Counted from the first letter of the stretch, positions 18,755-26,248 are shown. The stretch is 64,000 bases of DNA from an uncultured Sutterella sp. (GCA_900543805.1 UQTE01000001.1:254600-318599), one strand, 5' to 3'. Program-made: numbers and translations. The notes: generated by a model from the letters alone, not told the origin.

Positions 18755-18934
18755 TGCTCCTGCAGTGGAATCGGGCTACGTATCCTGAACCGGGAGTTCA
18801 GGGCGGTCGGCTCCGGGACGGACTGGGCGGTACAACGCGTGTTCCGCACTCCATCGGTCCTCGAGTACACCAACCTATTTGTCAAAGCATTGGTTCTAGG
18901 TACCTTGGAGCCCGAACGCTCTCACCGCAGGATT
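18755..18934 (-). ncRNA. ssrS: 6S RNA
   Basis: 6S RNA mimics an open promoter and sequesters sigma-70 RNA polymerase in stationary phase. The gap between zapA and the EVE gene holds about 180 bases whose ends pair on the minus strand (CCTGCGGTG at 18931-18923 with CACTGCAGG at 18767-18759, one G-U). They enclose a large central region with few long stems. GGCTCC/GGAGCC forms an inner helix, and CCTGAAC/GTTCAGG forms a small hairpin near the 3' side like that of E. coli 6S. TACAAT lies about seven bases before the predicted 5' end and a terminator follows. The locus beside zapA is the conserved one. The ends are approximate. Confidence 0.85.
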
Positions 18935-18940
18935 GCAATC

Positions 18941-18946
18941 ATTGTA
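18941..18946 (-). promoter_or_regulatory. -10 box of the 6S RNA gene
   Basis: On the minus strand TACAAT occupies 18946-18941, placing a start near 18934, where the 6S closing stem begins. The -35 (CTGATT-like, about 18969-18964) is weak and overlaps the zapA stop. Confidence 0.6.
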
Positions 18947-18965
18947 GCGGAAAGATTCGAGAAAA

Positions 18966-19490
18966 TCAGAAGAATCCCGAAGCATGGGCGGGCGCGGCGT
19001 AGATCGCTTCCTCACAGAGTCGGCAAAGGTCGTCGATCTCCTTCTCCCACACGGCCGTATCGGCGGTCGTAGTTGCGGCGGAGAGTGCCTGAGAAACCGC
19101 GGGTTCTTCAACCGCTTGATTCATCGGTAACGTTCCCTGAGGCTCTTCGGACGAAGTCGGTTCTTCCGCAACCACGGGCTCAGAGACTTCCTCTTCGGGG
19201 AGCTCGAGCGGCAGTTCAGGTTCCGGCGGCGGAGCCTTGGGTTGCGCAACCTTTTCTTCGAGTTCCGCCACGCGGGCCTCGAGCGTGCTCTGCGTCTTGG
19301 AGTCGTCGTACGCGATCTCGAGCGCGGCGAGGACGGCGATCTGATCAAGCGCCACGACGCGGCCGCCGCTGCGGATCGCTTCCATGTGCTGATCCACGCG
19401 CTGAGCGCACTGCTCGAGCACGGGTTCTTCGCCCGGCGTCACGGCGAGGCGATAGTTGCGGCTGAAAATGCGCAAATTGAGTTCGGGCAT
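18966..19490 (-). CDS. zapA: Cell division protein ZapA, with long acidic C-terminal region
   Basis: ZapA bundles FtsZ filaments at the division ring. Residues 1-75 match the family: LNLRIFSRNYRLAVTPGEE, then CAQRVDQHMEAIRSGGRV and DQIAVLAALEIAYD. Instead of ending near residue 105, the protein runs to 174 with a Pro/Glu-rich, low-complexity stretch (about 84-130) and a final segment with two Cys (DDLCRLCEEAI). That tail is not part of the known fold and may be a flexible tether. The ZapB-like coiled-coil gene and bamE lie just upstream on the same strand. 6S RNA follows downstream. Confidence 0.9.
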   Translation of the reverse strand: MPELNLRIFSRNYRLAVTPGEEPVLEQCAQRVDQHMEAIRSGGRVVALDQIAVLAALEIAYDDSKTQSTLEARVAELEEKVAQPKAPPPEPELPLELPEEEVSEPVVAEEPTSSEEPQGTLPMNQAVEEPAVSQALSAATTTADTAVWEKEIDDLCRLCEEAIYAAPAHASGFF

Positions 19491-19499
19491 CGTCTCTCC

Positions 19500-19706
19500 T
19501 TACGATTCGAATTCGGCGGGATTCGTCAGACGATTGAGCTGCTGGATCTGGGCGTTGAGTTTCTTGAGTCGCTGCTGCGCCTGATCCAATTCCGCCTGCG
19601 CGGAAGCCAAACGACTGCGAAGACGAAGGTTTTCCTGGCGTTCTTCCCTCAGTACGAGCGTGAGCTGCTCGATGAGGCGGCGAAGCCGCTCGAGTTTTTC
19701 CTTCAT
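19500..19706 (-). CDS. Small coiled-coil protein, ZapB-like
   Basis: The 68-residue product is almost entirely a predicted coiled coil, with heptad Leu/Ile spacing over EKLERLRRLIEQLTLVLREE and on through LASAQAELDQAQQRLKKLNA. It ends in a short polar tail. Size, composition and position directly upstream of zapA resemble the ZapB or TIGR02449 family of division-associated coiled coils, which bridge ZapA to the nucleoid; this is an inference from context. Its start overlaps the bamE stop by four bases (ATGA), and zapA starts nine bases after its stop, so all three may be co-translated. Confidence 0.75.
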   Translation of the reverse strand: MKEKLERLRRLIEQLTLVLREERQENLRLRSRLASAQAELDQAQQRLKKLNAQIQQLNRLTNPAEFES

Positions 19707-20179
19707 TCAGAGGTCTCCTTCTTCGCTTCATCCTTAGGAAGATCTTCCTTCGGAGCGAAGTTTCGAATGTTTCCGAGAATCAGTTGGTCGGCCTGTTCCT
19801 CATCGGGCATGGCGTCCGACGTCCAGCTCTTGACGCGGTCTTCATCGTTGAAGTAGACGGTGAGGCGGCGAAGCTGCTCTTCCCCGTTGCCGCGGCGCAG
19901 ATAGTAGACGTAGTCCCACTGATAACGGTGGAACTGGTCGCGGATGAGCGGAACGCCGAGAAGGAACTGCACCTGGGCGGCGGTCATGCCCTCTTCGAGC
20001 TGATTGACCATTTCGCTGGTGACGAGATTGCCTTGGTGAACGTCCGCACGATAGGGCTGCAGGAAGTAGGGAATGTAGTCGGTGGGGTTTTCCCAGGCGT
20101 CCGCCATGCTCGAACACCCCGTGAGATTTGTGGTCAGGAGAAGCAGGGCGGCGGGTGCGAGGAAACGTTGGAACTGCAT
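19703..20179 (-). CDS. bamE: Outer membrane assembly lipoprotein BamE
   Basis: BamE (SmpA/OmlA) is a small lipoprotein of the BAM complex that inserts beta-barrel proteins into the outer membrane. The 158-residue precursor has a hydrophobic signal and a lipobox LTGC with the lipidated Cys at position 22. It then shows the SmpA-type QGNLVTSEMVNQLEEGMTAA, QVQFLLGVPLIRD and WDYVYYL blocks. The C terminus (residues 130-158) is a charged, low-complexity extension. It is divergent from fur across 91 bases and leads the ZapB-like/zapA operon, a neighbourhood usual for beta- and gammaproteobacteria only in its bamE-fur part. Confidence 0.95.
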   Translation of the reverse strand: MQFQRFLAPAALLLLTTNLTGCSSMADAWENPTDYIPYFLQPYRADVHQGNLVTSEMVNQLEEGMTAAQVQFLLGVPLIRDQFHRYQWDYVYYLRRGNGEEQLRRLTVYFNDEDRVKSWTSDAMPDEEQADQLILGNIRNFAPKEDLPKDEAKKETSE

Positions 20180-20229
20180 GGTGAAAGGGTGTTATTTTGA
20201 AAAGGTTCAATGCAAATTGGCATAAGCCC

Positions 20230-20251
20230 CCTTATGATACGCATCATAAGG
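20230..20251. promoter_or_regulatory. Perfect palindrome upstream of fur (candidate operator)
   Basis: CCTTATGAT (20230-20238) and ATCATAAGG (20243-20251) are perfect arms around ACGC, 19 bases before the fur start. The left arm contains TATGAT, which could be a -10 box, so binding here would block transcription. It is not a consensus Fur box, although the TGAT/ATCA core is reminiscent of one. A second near-palindrome, ATGCAAATTGGCAT, lies at 20210-20223, nearer the bamE side. Confidence 0.6.
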
Positions 20252-20270
20252 TCCAAAGAGGGAGCAAAAG

Positions 20271-20744
20271 GTGAACGAAACGTCTCGAAACCAATCCACG
20301 GAACTCAAAACGCTCGGTCTGAAGGCGACGGGTCCCCGCATGAAGATTTTGGAGCTCTTTCAGCGAATCTCCGAACAGGGGGAAGGCGTGGTTCGGCATC
20401 TCTCCGCCGAAGACGTCTACCGCATGTTGGTGGAGGAAAAGAGCGACATCGGATTGGCGACGGTCTACCGCGTTCTGACGCAGTTTGAAACGGCGGGCAT
20501 TCTGGTGCGCCACCACTTCGATTCGGGCCGCGCCACGTATGAACTTGCCGAAGGCCAGCATCACGACCACATCGTGTGTCTGCGTTGCGGGCGCGTCGAA
20601 GAGTTCGTGGACGTCGACATCGAACGCATGCAAAAGAGCGTGGCGAGAAAGTACGGCTACGAACTGTGCGACCACTCCCTGATTCTCTACGGCATCTGCG
20701 AAGCGTGCCGCAAGGAAGAAGAGCTGAAGAATGAAAAACAGTGA
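20271..20744 (+). CDS. fur: Ferric uptake regulator Fur
   Basis: The 157-residue metal-responsive repressor has an N-terminal winged helix (LKATGPRMKILELFQ, then SDIGLATVYRVLTQFETAGIL, the recognition-helix block). The C-terminal metal-binding/dimerisation domain has HHDHIVCLRCGRVEEF and a final CEAC. With iron bound, Fur represses uptake genes. A GTG start at 20271 is supported by GGAG six bases upstream. It is divergent from bamE. The palindrome at 20230-20251 may mediate autoregulation. A YrbL-like kinase gene overlaps its 3' end by 14 bases. Zur and PerR are alternatives, but the bamE neighbourhood and motif set favour Fur. Confidence 0.93.
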   Translation: MNETSRNQSTELKTLGLKATGPRMKILELFQRISEQGEGVVRHLSAEDVYRMLVEEKSDIGLATVYRVLTQFETAGILVRHHFDSGRATYELAEGQHHDHIVCLRCGRVEEFVDVDIERMQKSVARKYGYELCDHSLILYGICEACRKEEELKNEKQ

Positions 20745-21402
20745 AATTCTGGCGGAATTTCCCAAAATTCATCCGGTCTATCGGGGCGACCTGGACGGTC
20801 GCTCCGTTCGTTTTGAGGACGCCGACGTCGACGGTTGGCGACTGATCGGCAAAGGGGGCGAGCGTCTTACATGCTTCTCGCCTCTCTTTCCCGAGGGCTG
20901 CGTAAAACTCAGCGCGCGGTTTTGCTGTCCGCAGACCGTGCGCGAGGTCGACTACCTCAAGTACCTCCGAAAAAAGGGTGTGACGGCAAGTTTCATGCCG
21001 AAGTTCCTCGGTTCTCTCTCGTCTCCTTCCTACGTGGGGCTTGCGGTGGAGGCTTTTCTCCCGACCGAGGATCGGAAGATTTGGCTCCTCGGCGACTATC
21101 TCCGGGAAGTCAAAGGGGCGGACGAATCGGTGTGGAAGCGCCTCGAAGACGCCCTGCGCGCGACGAAGCGAGAAATGCATGAAAAGGGCGTCGTGGTGAG
21201 CGACATCGGAACCTCCAACATGTTCATCATCGAAGAAGCGGGGAGACTGCGCCCCGTGATTTTCGACGGCTATTACATTCCCGAGCACATCCCGACCGCG
21301 AAGTACATCCCGTGGTTTCGCAACCTTAAGATCAATCGGCAGTGGGCGAAGTTCGCCCGACGCTATCAACGCGCAACGGGGCGAACCATCAGTTTCGAAT
21401 GA
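20731..21402 (+). CDS. YrbL-like protein kinase fold protein
   Basis: The 223-residue protein resembles the YrbL family (PhoP-regulatory-network protein), a reduced protein-kinase-like fold of unknown substrate. Visible marks are WRLIGKGGERLTCFSP (glycine-rich entry), CVKLSARF with a candidate ATP-lysine, EVDYLKYLRKKG, the catalytic-loop-like VVVSDIGTSNMFI (Asp and Asn) and PVIFDGYY in place of DFG. It starts inside the last codons of fur, so expression is probably tied to fur. Its 3' end overlaps the 3' end of the opposing permease gene by 14 bases. No sign of decay is seen. Confidence 0.78.
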   Translation: MKNSEILAEFPKIHPVYRGDLDGRSVRFEDADVDGWRLIGKGGERLTCFSPLFPEGCVKLSARFCCPQTVREVDYLKYLRKKGVTASFMPKFLGSLSSPSYVGLAVEAFLPTEDRKIWLLGDYLREVKGADESVWKRLEDALRATKREMHEKGVVVSDIGTSNMFIIEEAGRLRPVIFDGYYIPEHIPTAKYIPWFRNLKINRQWAKFARRYQRATGRTISFE

Positions 21403-22948
21403 GGAGCCCCCGGAAGGCGACGTTCAGCGCAAAGATGATCGTCGCCATGGCGGCGCCGCTCGCGAGATACCCCGCATCGAGACTCTGAAGGGCCGCGACG
21501 GCGCCCGTGATGGTTTCGGGACTGTAGAGAAACACCAGGGCCGAAATCGTGGTGAGCGCGTTCGAGAAGAAATACGCGAACGTTTCCCTGAGCGGTCGTC
21601 CGCAAAGCGGCGCGAGGACTCTCATCGTCGTGTAGGCGTAACCGCGCCCCAAAAGAAGTCCCGCCGCTTCATAGGTGGCGGGAAGCGCCTTGAGACTTGT
21701 GCTGAGCGTCAGGTATCCCACCGTAAAGAGGTGCACGAGCGTGTTGAAGAGAACGAGCAGGCGGTTCCCCCATACGCCCGAAAAAATCTCCCAACCGCTC
21801 AGACTCATGGCAAATCCCAGGCCCAGAATCGTGCCCGGAACGGCCATGGGGAGGAGTGCCGCCGCATGAAAGAGGACGCCCACGGGCCGCACAGACGGAC
21901 CGTGGCGCGTCATGAGAACGCTCGTCACCCAGGCGAGAAGGACGCCCGAGACGGCCGTCGAGAAGGCGAGTCCGAGACTGTTGAGAACCGGCGCGAAGCC
22001 GTAGGAGAGCGAAGTAAGCGAATAGGCCTCGAGCGTCCAGGCGCGATCATAAGGCCAGGCCTTGACGAAGGACGCAAGCACGACGGCGCCGATCGAAGCG
22101 AGCATGCCCGCCACGATGAACCAGGAAAGCCCTCCGAAAAAGACGTCTCGCCCCCGGTTTGGTTCGATTCTCAAGGCTTGCGGGGTTGCCCGTTCCTCTT
22201 TGCGGCGCGAGAGAAGTGTATAGGCACCGAAGGCGAGAAGCGACGGAACCATGAGCCAGAAGCTCAGCAGAGCTGCACGCTGAAAGTCCGCGAGACCGAT
22301 CGCGTATTTGTAGATTTCGGTCGCGAGCATCGGAACATTGCCGCCCAAAAGCTTCGGTACGCCGAAGTCGGTGACGGTGAGAACGAAGGCAATCAGAAGG
22401 GCGTTGACGAGGGCATCCCGAAGATGCGGCAGGAGAACGGTTCGAAAACGTCGGGCGGCCCCGCTTCCCAAAAGAAGCGCGGCGTCAAGCAGGCGTTGGT
22501 CGAGCGTCCGGAAAGCGAGAGAGAGCTGCAGAGTCGTATGCGGAAGCGTAAAGAGAACGCCTCCGGCCAACAGTCCCGGCACGCCGTAGAGCGACGTCGG
22601 AAAGAGCAGTCCGTAGTTGCCGAAGAGATAGACGAGTCCCATGGCCGGCATGAAGGAGGGCGCCAGAAGCGGGACCATGAAAAGCAAGCCCAGCGCCTTG
22701 CGGCCCGGCGCCTTCGTCAACGTCATGGTGTAGGCGAGAATGCCGCCCAAAACCGTACTTAAAAGCGCCGTGAGGCCGCCCACCCAGAGCGTATTGCCGA
22801 CGGCGCGCAGCATCGGGGGCGAAAGAAGCATTCCGAGGACGTCTCCAGCGGACGTCGTCCCGGAAAAGGCTTCGCCTACCAACGCACCCAGCGGGAAGAG
22901 AATCCCGACGGCGAGCGGAATCGTGAGAAGAAAAAGAAGGGGACGCAT
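21389..22948 (-). CDS. ABC importer permease, fused double domain (2-AEP/Fe3+ type)
   Basis: The protein of about 519 residues carries two tandem binding-protein-dependent permease domains. Each has about six membrane helices and an EAA-like loop: LLDAALLLGSGAARRF in the first half, TYEAAGLLLGRGYAYT in the second. This fused layout is known for Fe3+ (FbpB/AfuB) and putative 2-aminoethylphosphonate (PhnU2-type) importers. The ATG at 22948 overlaps the ATPase stop (TGATG); in-frame ATG 22954 or GTG 22963 are alternatives. It is the last gene of the LicD-cytidylyltransferase-SBP-ATPase-permease operon. It converges on, and overlaps, the YrbL-like gene. Confidence 0.85.
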   Translation of the reverse strand: MRPLLFLLTIPLAVGILFPLGALVGEAFSGTTSAGDVLGMLLSPPMLRAVGNTLWVGGLTALLSTVLGGILAYTMTLTKAPGRKALGLLFMVPLLAPSFMPAMGLVYLFGNYGLLFPTSLYGVPGLLAGGVLFTLPHTTLQLSLAFRTLDQRLLDAALLLGSGAARRFRTVLLPHLRDALVNALLIAFVLTVTDFGVPKLLGGNVPMLATEIYKYAIGLADFQRAALLSFWLMVPSLLAFGAYTLLSRRKEERATPQALRIEPNRGRDVFFGGLSWFIVAGMLASIGAVVLASFVKAWPYDRAWTLEAYSLTSLSYGFAPVLNSLGLAFSTAVSGVLLAWVTSVLMTRHGPSVRPVGVLFHAAALLPMAVPGTILGLGFAMSLSGWEIFSGVWGNRLLVLFNTLVHLFTVGYLTLSTSLKALPATYEAAGLLLGRGYAYTTMRVLAPLCGRPLRETFAYFFSNALTTISALVFLYSPETITGAVAALQSLDAGYLASGAAMATIIFALNVAFRGLLIRN

Positions 22949-23958
22949 CACCATCGGCACCACCTTGCCTTGGGAAGTTGAACGACGAGCAGTTCGCCCT
23001 CACGAAGCCAGGGATGCTCCACCCGCACGACGTCCGCCGTGACGGTGGTTTTGAAGTCGTTCAAAAGCACGTGGGCGCGAAGCATGTCGCCCCGGAATTC
23101 GAGGCGTTGCACTTTGCCGACGAAACTCTCGGGGGCGGAAATCGTCTGTTCCGTGGGTTCGGAGAGCTTCACGTCCGCGTAGCGGATGCCGACGGTACCG
23201 TTTGAGGTTGGGAGCGTGAGCAGATTCATGTCGCCCACGAACGTGGCCGAGAAGGCGCTCTTCGGGTGTTCGTAAAGTTCGTCGGGCGTGCCGAAGTCTT
23301 CAAGCTTGCCGTCGTGGAGAACGGCCACGTAATCGGAGAGTGTGAGCGCTTCCGTACGGTCGTGCGTGACCATGAGCGTCGTCACGCCGCTTTTTCGCTG
23401 AATCTCCCGCAGTTCTTCGCCGATTGCCGTACGACTCCAGGCGTCGAGCGCCGAGAGCGGTTCGTCGAGAAGCAGAATGCTTGGATTCGGCGCAAGTGCG
23501 CGTGCGATGGCGACGCGTTGTTGCTGACCGCCCGAGAGTTCATGAGGACGGCGTTCGCCAAAGGCTTCTAGTCCCACGAGCGCGAGCATTTCGCGCATGC
23601 GCGCCCGTCGGGCGTCGGTCGGCCAGAGGGGCGCTCCCGACGCGTCCTTCCCATGGAGACCGTAGAGGACGTTTTCCGCCACCGTGAGGTTCGGAAAGAG
23701 GGCGTACTGCTGAAACACCATCCCGATCTTGCGGCGAACGGGCGGAATGTCGGTGATTTCCGCGTCGTCCACGAAAATTTGGCCGCCGCTCGGACGCTCG
23801 AGTCCCGAGATGAGGCGCAATAGCGTGGACTTCCCGCAACCCGAAGGCCCGAGAATACTCGTGAAGCGCCCACCCGGGAAGGAGAGCGTGAGCGGGTGGA
23901 GCGCCACGGTCGAACCGAAGCGCTTCGAGAGGTCTCGAAGATGAAGCGTGTGACTCAT
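22948..23958 (-). CDS. ABC importer ATP-binding protein (2-AEP/Fe3+ type)
   Basis: This 336-residue ATPase energises the importer. It has Walker A GPSGCGKST near residue 38, the Q-loop FQQYALFPNLTVAENV, signature LSGGQQQRVAIARAL, Walker B ILLLDEPLSALD and the switch VTHDRTEAL. A C-terminal TOBE-like domain (about 240-330) follows. The family covers Fe3+, spermidine/putrescine, sulfate and 2-aminoethylphosphonate systems, so substrate comes from the binding protein. It follows the binding-protein gene by 10 bases, and its stop overlaps the permease start. All motifs are intact. Confidence 0.88.
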   Translation of the reverse strand: MSHTLHLRDLSKRFGSTVALHPLTLSFPGGRFTSILGPSGCGKSTLLRLISGLERPSGGQIFVDDAEITDIPPVRRKIGMVFQQYALFPNLTVAENVLYGLHGKDASGAPLWPTDARRARMREMLALVGLEAFGERRPHELSGGQQQRVAIARALAPNPSILLLDEPLSALDAWSRTAIGEELREIQRKSGVTTLMVTHDRTEALTLSDYVAVLHDGKLEDFGTPDELYEHPKSAFSATFVGDMNLLTLPTSNGTVGIRYADVKLSEPTEQTISAPESFVGKVQRLEFRGDMLRAHVLLNDFKTTVTADVVRVEHPWLREGELLVVQLPKARWCRW

Positions 23959-23968
23959 GTGCGTGTCC

Positions 23969-24967
23969 TTATCGCTCTCCCACCACTTCCTGCCACTTTT
24001 GGAGAATTTCGGTTTTGCGCAGGGCGGCGTTTTGGAAGTTCATCGGAATCATGCGCTCGAGCGTCTTTTTTCCCTCGGGCATAGAGAAGTCTTCGCGGGC
24101 GGCAATGCCGCTGAAGTCGGCCGCAATGCGGGCGACTTCCTCGCCCGCGCAGAAGTTGAGAAACGCCTTGGCGGCTTCGGGATGCTTCGTGCCGGCGACA
24201 ACGGCGCTTCCCTCGGCGTCCCAACCGATGCCTTCAAGAGGCTCGACGACCCTGAGAGGAATCTTCGGGTTACGGTAGGGCTTCGTAAAGGCGTTGGAGC
24301 TGAGTCCAATGGCGATTTCCCCCTGCGCGACCATCGAGACCGGGCGCGATCCCGAGAACGTATAAAAGAGCATGTTCTCGTGAAGGGCTTTGACGAAGTC
24401 CCAGGTCTTTTCTTCGCCGAAGAGTTCCAACCAACCCAGAAGAATCATGTAGCCCGTACTTGACGAGACGGGGTGCGGCATGGCGATTTTTCCGCGATAG
24501 ACGGGATCGGCGAGGTCGGTCCAGTGCTTCGGAACGGGAAGATTCTGCCGCTCGAGAAGTTCTTCGTTCAGGCAGATGGCGCTTCCCCAGGCGTTGATGC
24601 CGACCCACATCGAATCCTTGGAGAGGAAGCGAGAGTCGAGCGCTTCGGCGTCTTTCGGTCGGTACGGCGTAAGGACGCCCTCGGCGGCAAGCGTCTCGAG
24701 TCCGATGACGGAAAGCGCGTGCACCACGTCCGCCTGCGGCGCGTTTCGCTCCGCGAGCAGACGTGCGACGATGGGCGAAGCGGAATCCCGCAGAAAGGTG
24801 ATTTCGATGTCGGGATGGCGGGCTTCGAAGGCCTCTTTGTAGAGCGTCAAAAGCTCGGGTTGCGAAGCCGTATAGACGCGTATCGTTTCGGCGCCGAGAG
24901 AGGACGAAACGAAGCCCGCGGCGAGAGCCGCCGTCAGAGCGGCTCGGCGAAGAACGGAAAGACGCAT
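23969..24967 (-). CDS. Periplasmic substrate-binding protein, 2-aminoethylphosphonate/Fe3+ type
   Basis: The 332-residue precursor has a signal peptide (MRLSVLRRAALTAALAAGFV, cut near SLGA) and a class-II binding-protein fold. Stretches such as RDSASPIVARLLAERNAPQA, MWVGINAWGSAICLNEELL, YRGKIAMPHPVSSSTGYM and LHENMLFYTFSGSRP match, from memory, putative 2-aminoethylphosphonate-binding proteins (PhnS type) better than ferric-binding FbpA: there is no clear tandem Tyr pair near the C terminus. Substrate remains unproven. The ATG at 24967 shares a base with the upstream cytidylyltransferase stop (TGATG), so the two are translationally coupled, which is unusual for an importer. Confidence 0.82.
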   Translation of the reverse strand: MRLSVLRRAALTAALAAGFVSSSLGAETIRVYTASQPELLTLYKEAFEARHPDIEITFLRDSASPIVARLLAERNAPQADVVHALSVIGLETLAAEGVLTPYRPKDAEALDSRFLSKDSMWVGINAWGSAICLNEELLERQNLPVPKHWTDLADPVYRGKIAMPHPVSSSTGYMILLGWLELFGEEKTWDFVKALHENMLFYTFSGSRPVSMVAQGEIAIGLSSNAFTKPYRNPKIPLRVVEPLEGIGWDAEGSAVVAGTKHPEAAKAFLNFCAGEEVARIAADFSGIAAREDFSMPEGKKTLERMIPMNFQNAALRKTEILQKWQEVVGER

Positions 24968-25446
24968 CACTCGAGCTTGAACTCTTTCTTGATCGTTTCG
25001 ATGAGGAGACGCGCGATCTTGTCGGACGTGCTCGTCGACTTGTTCTTGAGGTTGAGCGAAATGAGGCAGTCGAGCACCCGTTCGCGGAGGATGGACGAGC
25101 TGATTCCCTCGGTGCGCGGAAAGATGACGAGTTTTTCTTCCGGAATATGGTTCGAATTGTCGTTGCCGTGCACGAGCAGATCGCAGTTGTGCGCCACGAC
25201 GAAGGCGTCGTCGATGAGCCACGGGCAGGGAACGACTTCGTCGACGTAGCGGATCGCCTCGAGGATCTCCTTGCGCTCTTCAAAATTGAGTTCGGGAACG
25301 TAGCCCTTCTTCTTTTCAATTTCTTCGTCGGTGGTGAGCGCCACGACGACGGTTCCGATCTCGTGCGCCTTCTTCAAAAGGCGGATGTGACCGTGGTGAA
25401 GGAGAGTGGCCGACATGTCGACCATGACGCGCAAAGGCTTGTCCAT
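24967..25446 (-). CDS. Cytidylyltransferase (glycerol-3-phosphate/ethanolamine-phosphate type)
   Basis: The 159-residue protein belongs to the small HxGH nucleotidyltransferases. H17-H20 (HHGH) lies in MSATLLHHGHIRLLKKA, with VALTTDEEIEKKKG following. FEERKEILEAIRYVDEVVP matches glycerol-3-phosphate cytidylyltransferase, and ISSSILRER replaces the usual ISTTxLxxR. Such enzymes couple CTP to glycerol phosphate, phosphoethanolamine, phosphocholine or phosphonates. It sits between LicD and an importer gene, overlapping the latter, suggesting it activates an imported small molecule for LicD. The substrate is not readable from sequence. The C-terminal 35 residues are helical and variable. Confidence 0.85.
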   Translation of the reverse strand: MDKPLRVMVDMSATLLHHGHIRLLKKAHEIGTVVVALTTDEEIEKKKGYVPELNFEERKEILEAIRYVDEVVPCPWLIDDAFVVAHNCDLLVHGNDNSNHIPEEKLVIFPRTEGISSSILRERVLDCLISLNLKNKSTSTSDKIARLLIETIKKEFKLE

Positions 25447-25458
25447 AGTGAGACCTTT

Positions 25459-26193
25459 TCAGAAGTCGATGTACTGCACGCGAAAACGGCGGTCTTCGGG
25501 CGGCAGGGGAGTCATGTAGTCGTTGCCGTATTCTACCTTGAGGTAGACGTCGGGAACGCGGGGGCCCGGCATTTTTCGTCCGCAAAAGTCGAGCGCTCTC
25601 GTGACCGGCAGCATTCCGTCGAGCGGAAAGCTGTTGTCCTGATAGTACTTGGATTCGTAACGCAGCCGCGTGAAATGTGCGGCACGGTCCGCCTTGTTGC
25701 GAAGGTAATTGCGGATGGGGCGGCAGGGGTACTTGAGAAGACTCAGCAGAATTTTGGTGGGATGCCAGGCGGGATAACGGTGGCGGCTGTCGATCCACTT
25801 CTTGAGTCGGAGAAGCGTCTCCGATTCGGGCCCCGTTTTGCGCAGGACAAACAGATCCAGAAAAATGGGCTGCCACTTCGTCATGTCCTGACCTCGGACG
25901 AAGTGGTATCGGTCGTCGCGAAGTTTGAGAATGCGCCCGAGGTCGAGCTTCAGGTAGGGCGGCAATTCCGACTGCAGTGCGCAGAGCTTTTCGAAATGGG
26001 GGCGCGTCATCATGAGGTCGACGTCGTCGTCCCAGGGAATGAATCCGTGATGACGCACGGCGCCGAGCAGGGTGCCGAAGGAGAGCATGTATTCGATTCC
26101 GTGGGCTTCGCAGAAGTCGTCGAATTCGAAAAGAAGATCCTTCAGCTTTTCGTGGTAGCGTTGACGCTCATCGTCGGTGAGTTCAAGTTGCAT
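25459..26193 (-). CDS. LicD family phosphotransferase
   Basis: LicD proteins transfer phosphocholine or similar phospho-groups from CDP donors to surface glycans. The 244-residue product has the family's nucleotidyltransferase-like core: YMLSFGTLLGAVRHHGFIPW followed by DDDVD (metal-binding Asp cluster), then FLDLFVLRK and a C-terminal YGNDYMTPLPPE motif. The start lies just downstream of the tRNA-Val terminator, with GCGGGGG as a possible ribosome site. The cytidylyltransferase gene follows by 12 bases. A second LicD paralogue lies at 30871-31611. Acceptor and donor group are inferred only from context. Confidence 0.88.
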   Translation of the reverse strand: MQLELTDDERQRYHEKLKDLLFEFDDFCEAHGIEYMLSFGTLLGAVRHHGFIPWDDDVDLMMTRPHFEKLCALQSELPPYLKLDLGRILKLRDDRYHFVRGQDMTKWQPIFLDLFVLRKTGPESETLLRLKKWIDSRHRYPAWHPTKILLSLLKYPCRPIRNYLRNKADRAAHFTRLRYESKYYQDNSFPLDGMLPVTRALDFCGRKMPGPRVPDVYLKVEYGNDYMTPLPPEDRRFRVQYIDF

Positions 26194-26203
26194 GGGGCCC
26201 CCG

Positions 26204-26240
26204 CAAGCAAAAAGGCGCAGAAGATGTCTCTTCTGCGCCT
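26204..26240 (-). terminator. Terminator after tRNA-Val
   Basis: AGGCGCAGAAGA (26213-26224) and TCTTCTGCGCCT (26229-26240) form a perfect 12-bp stem with a four-base loop, followed on the minus strand by TTTT. It lies between tRNA-Val and the LicD operon, leaving little room for a separate LicD promoter. Confidence 0.88.
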
Positions 26241-26248
26241 CGGAATTC

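Noticed and set aside
20230..20251. Canonical Fur box
   Set aside because: The palindrome has only a partial match to the GATAATGAT-type repeat, so it is listed as a candidate operator without naming the regulator.
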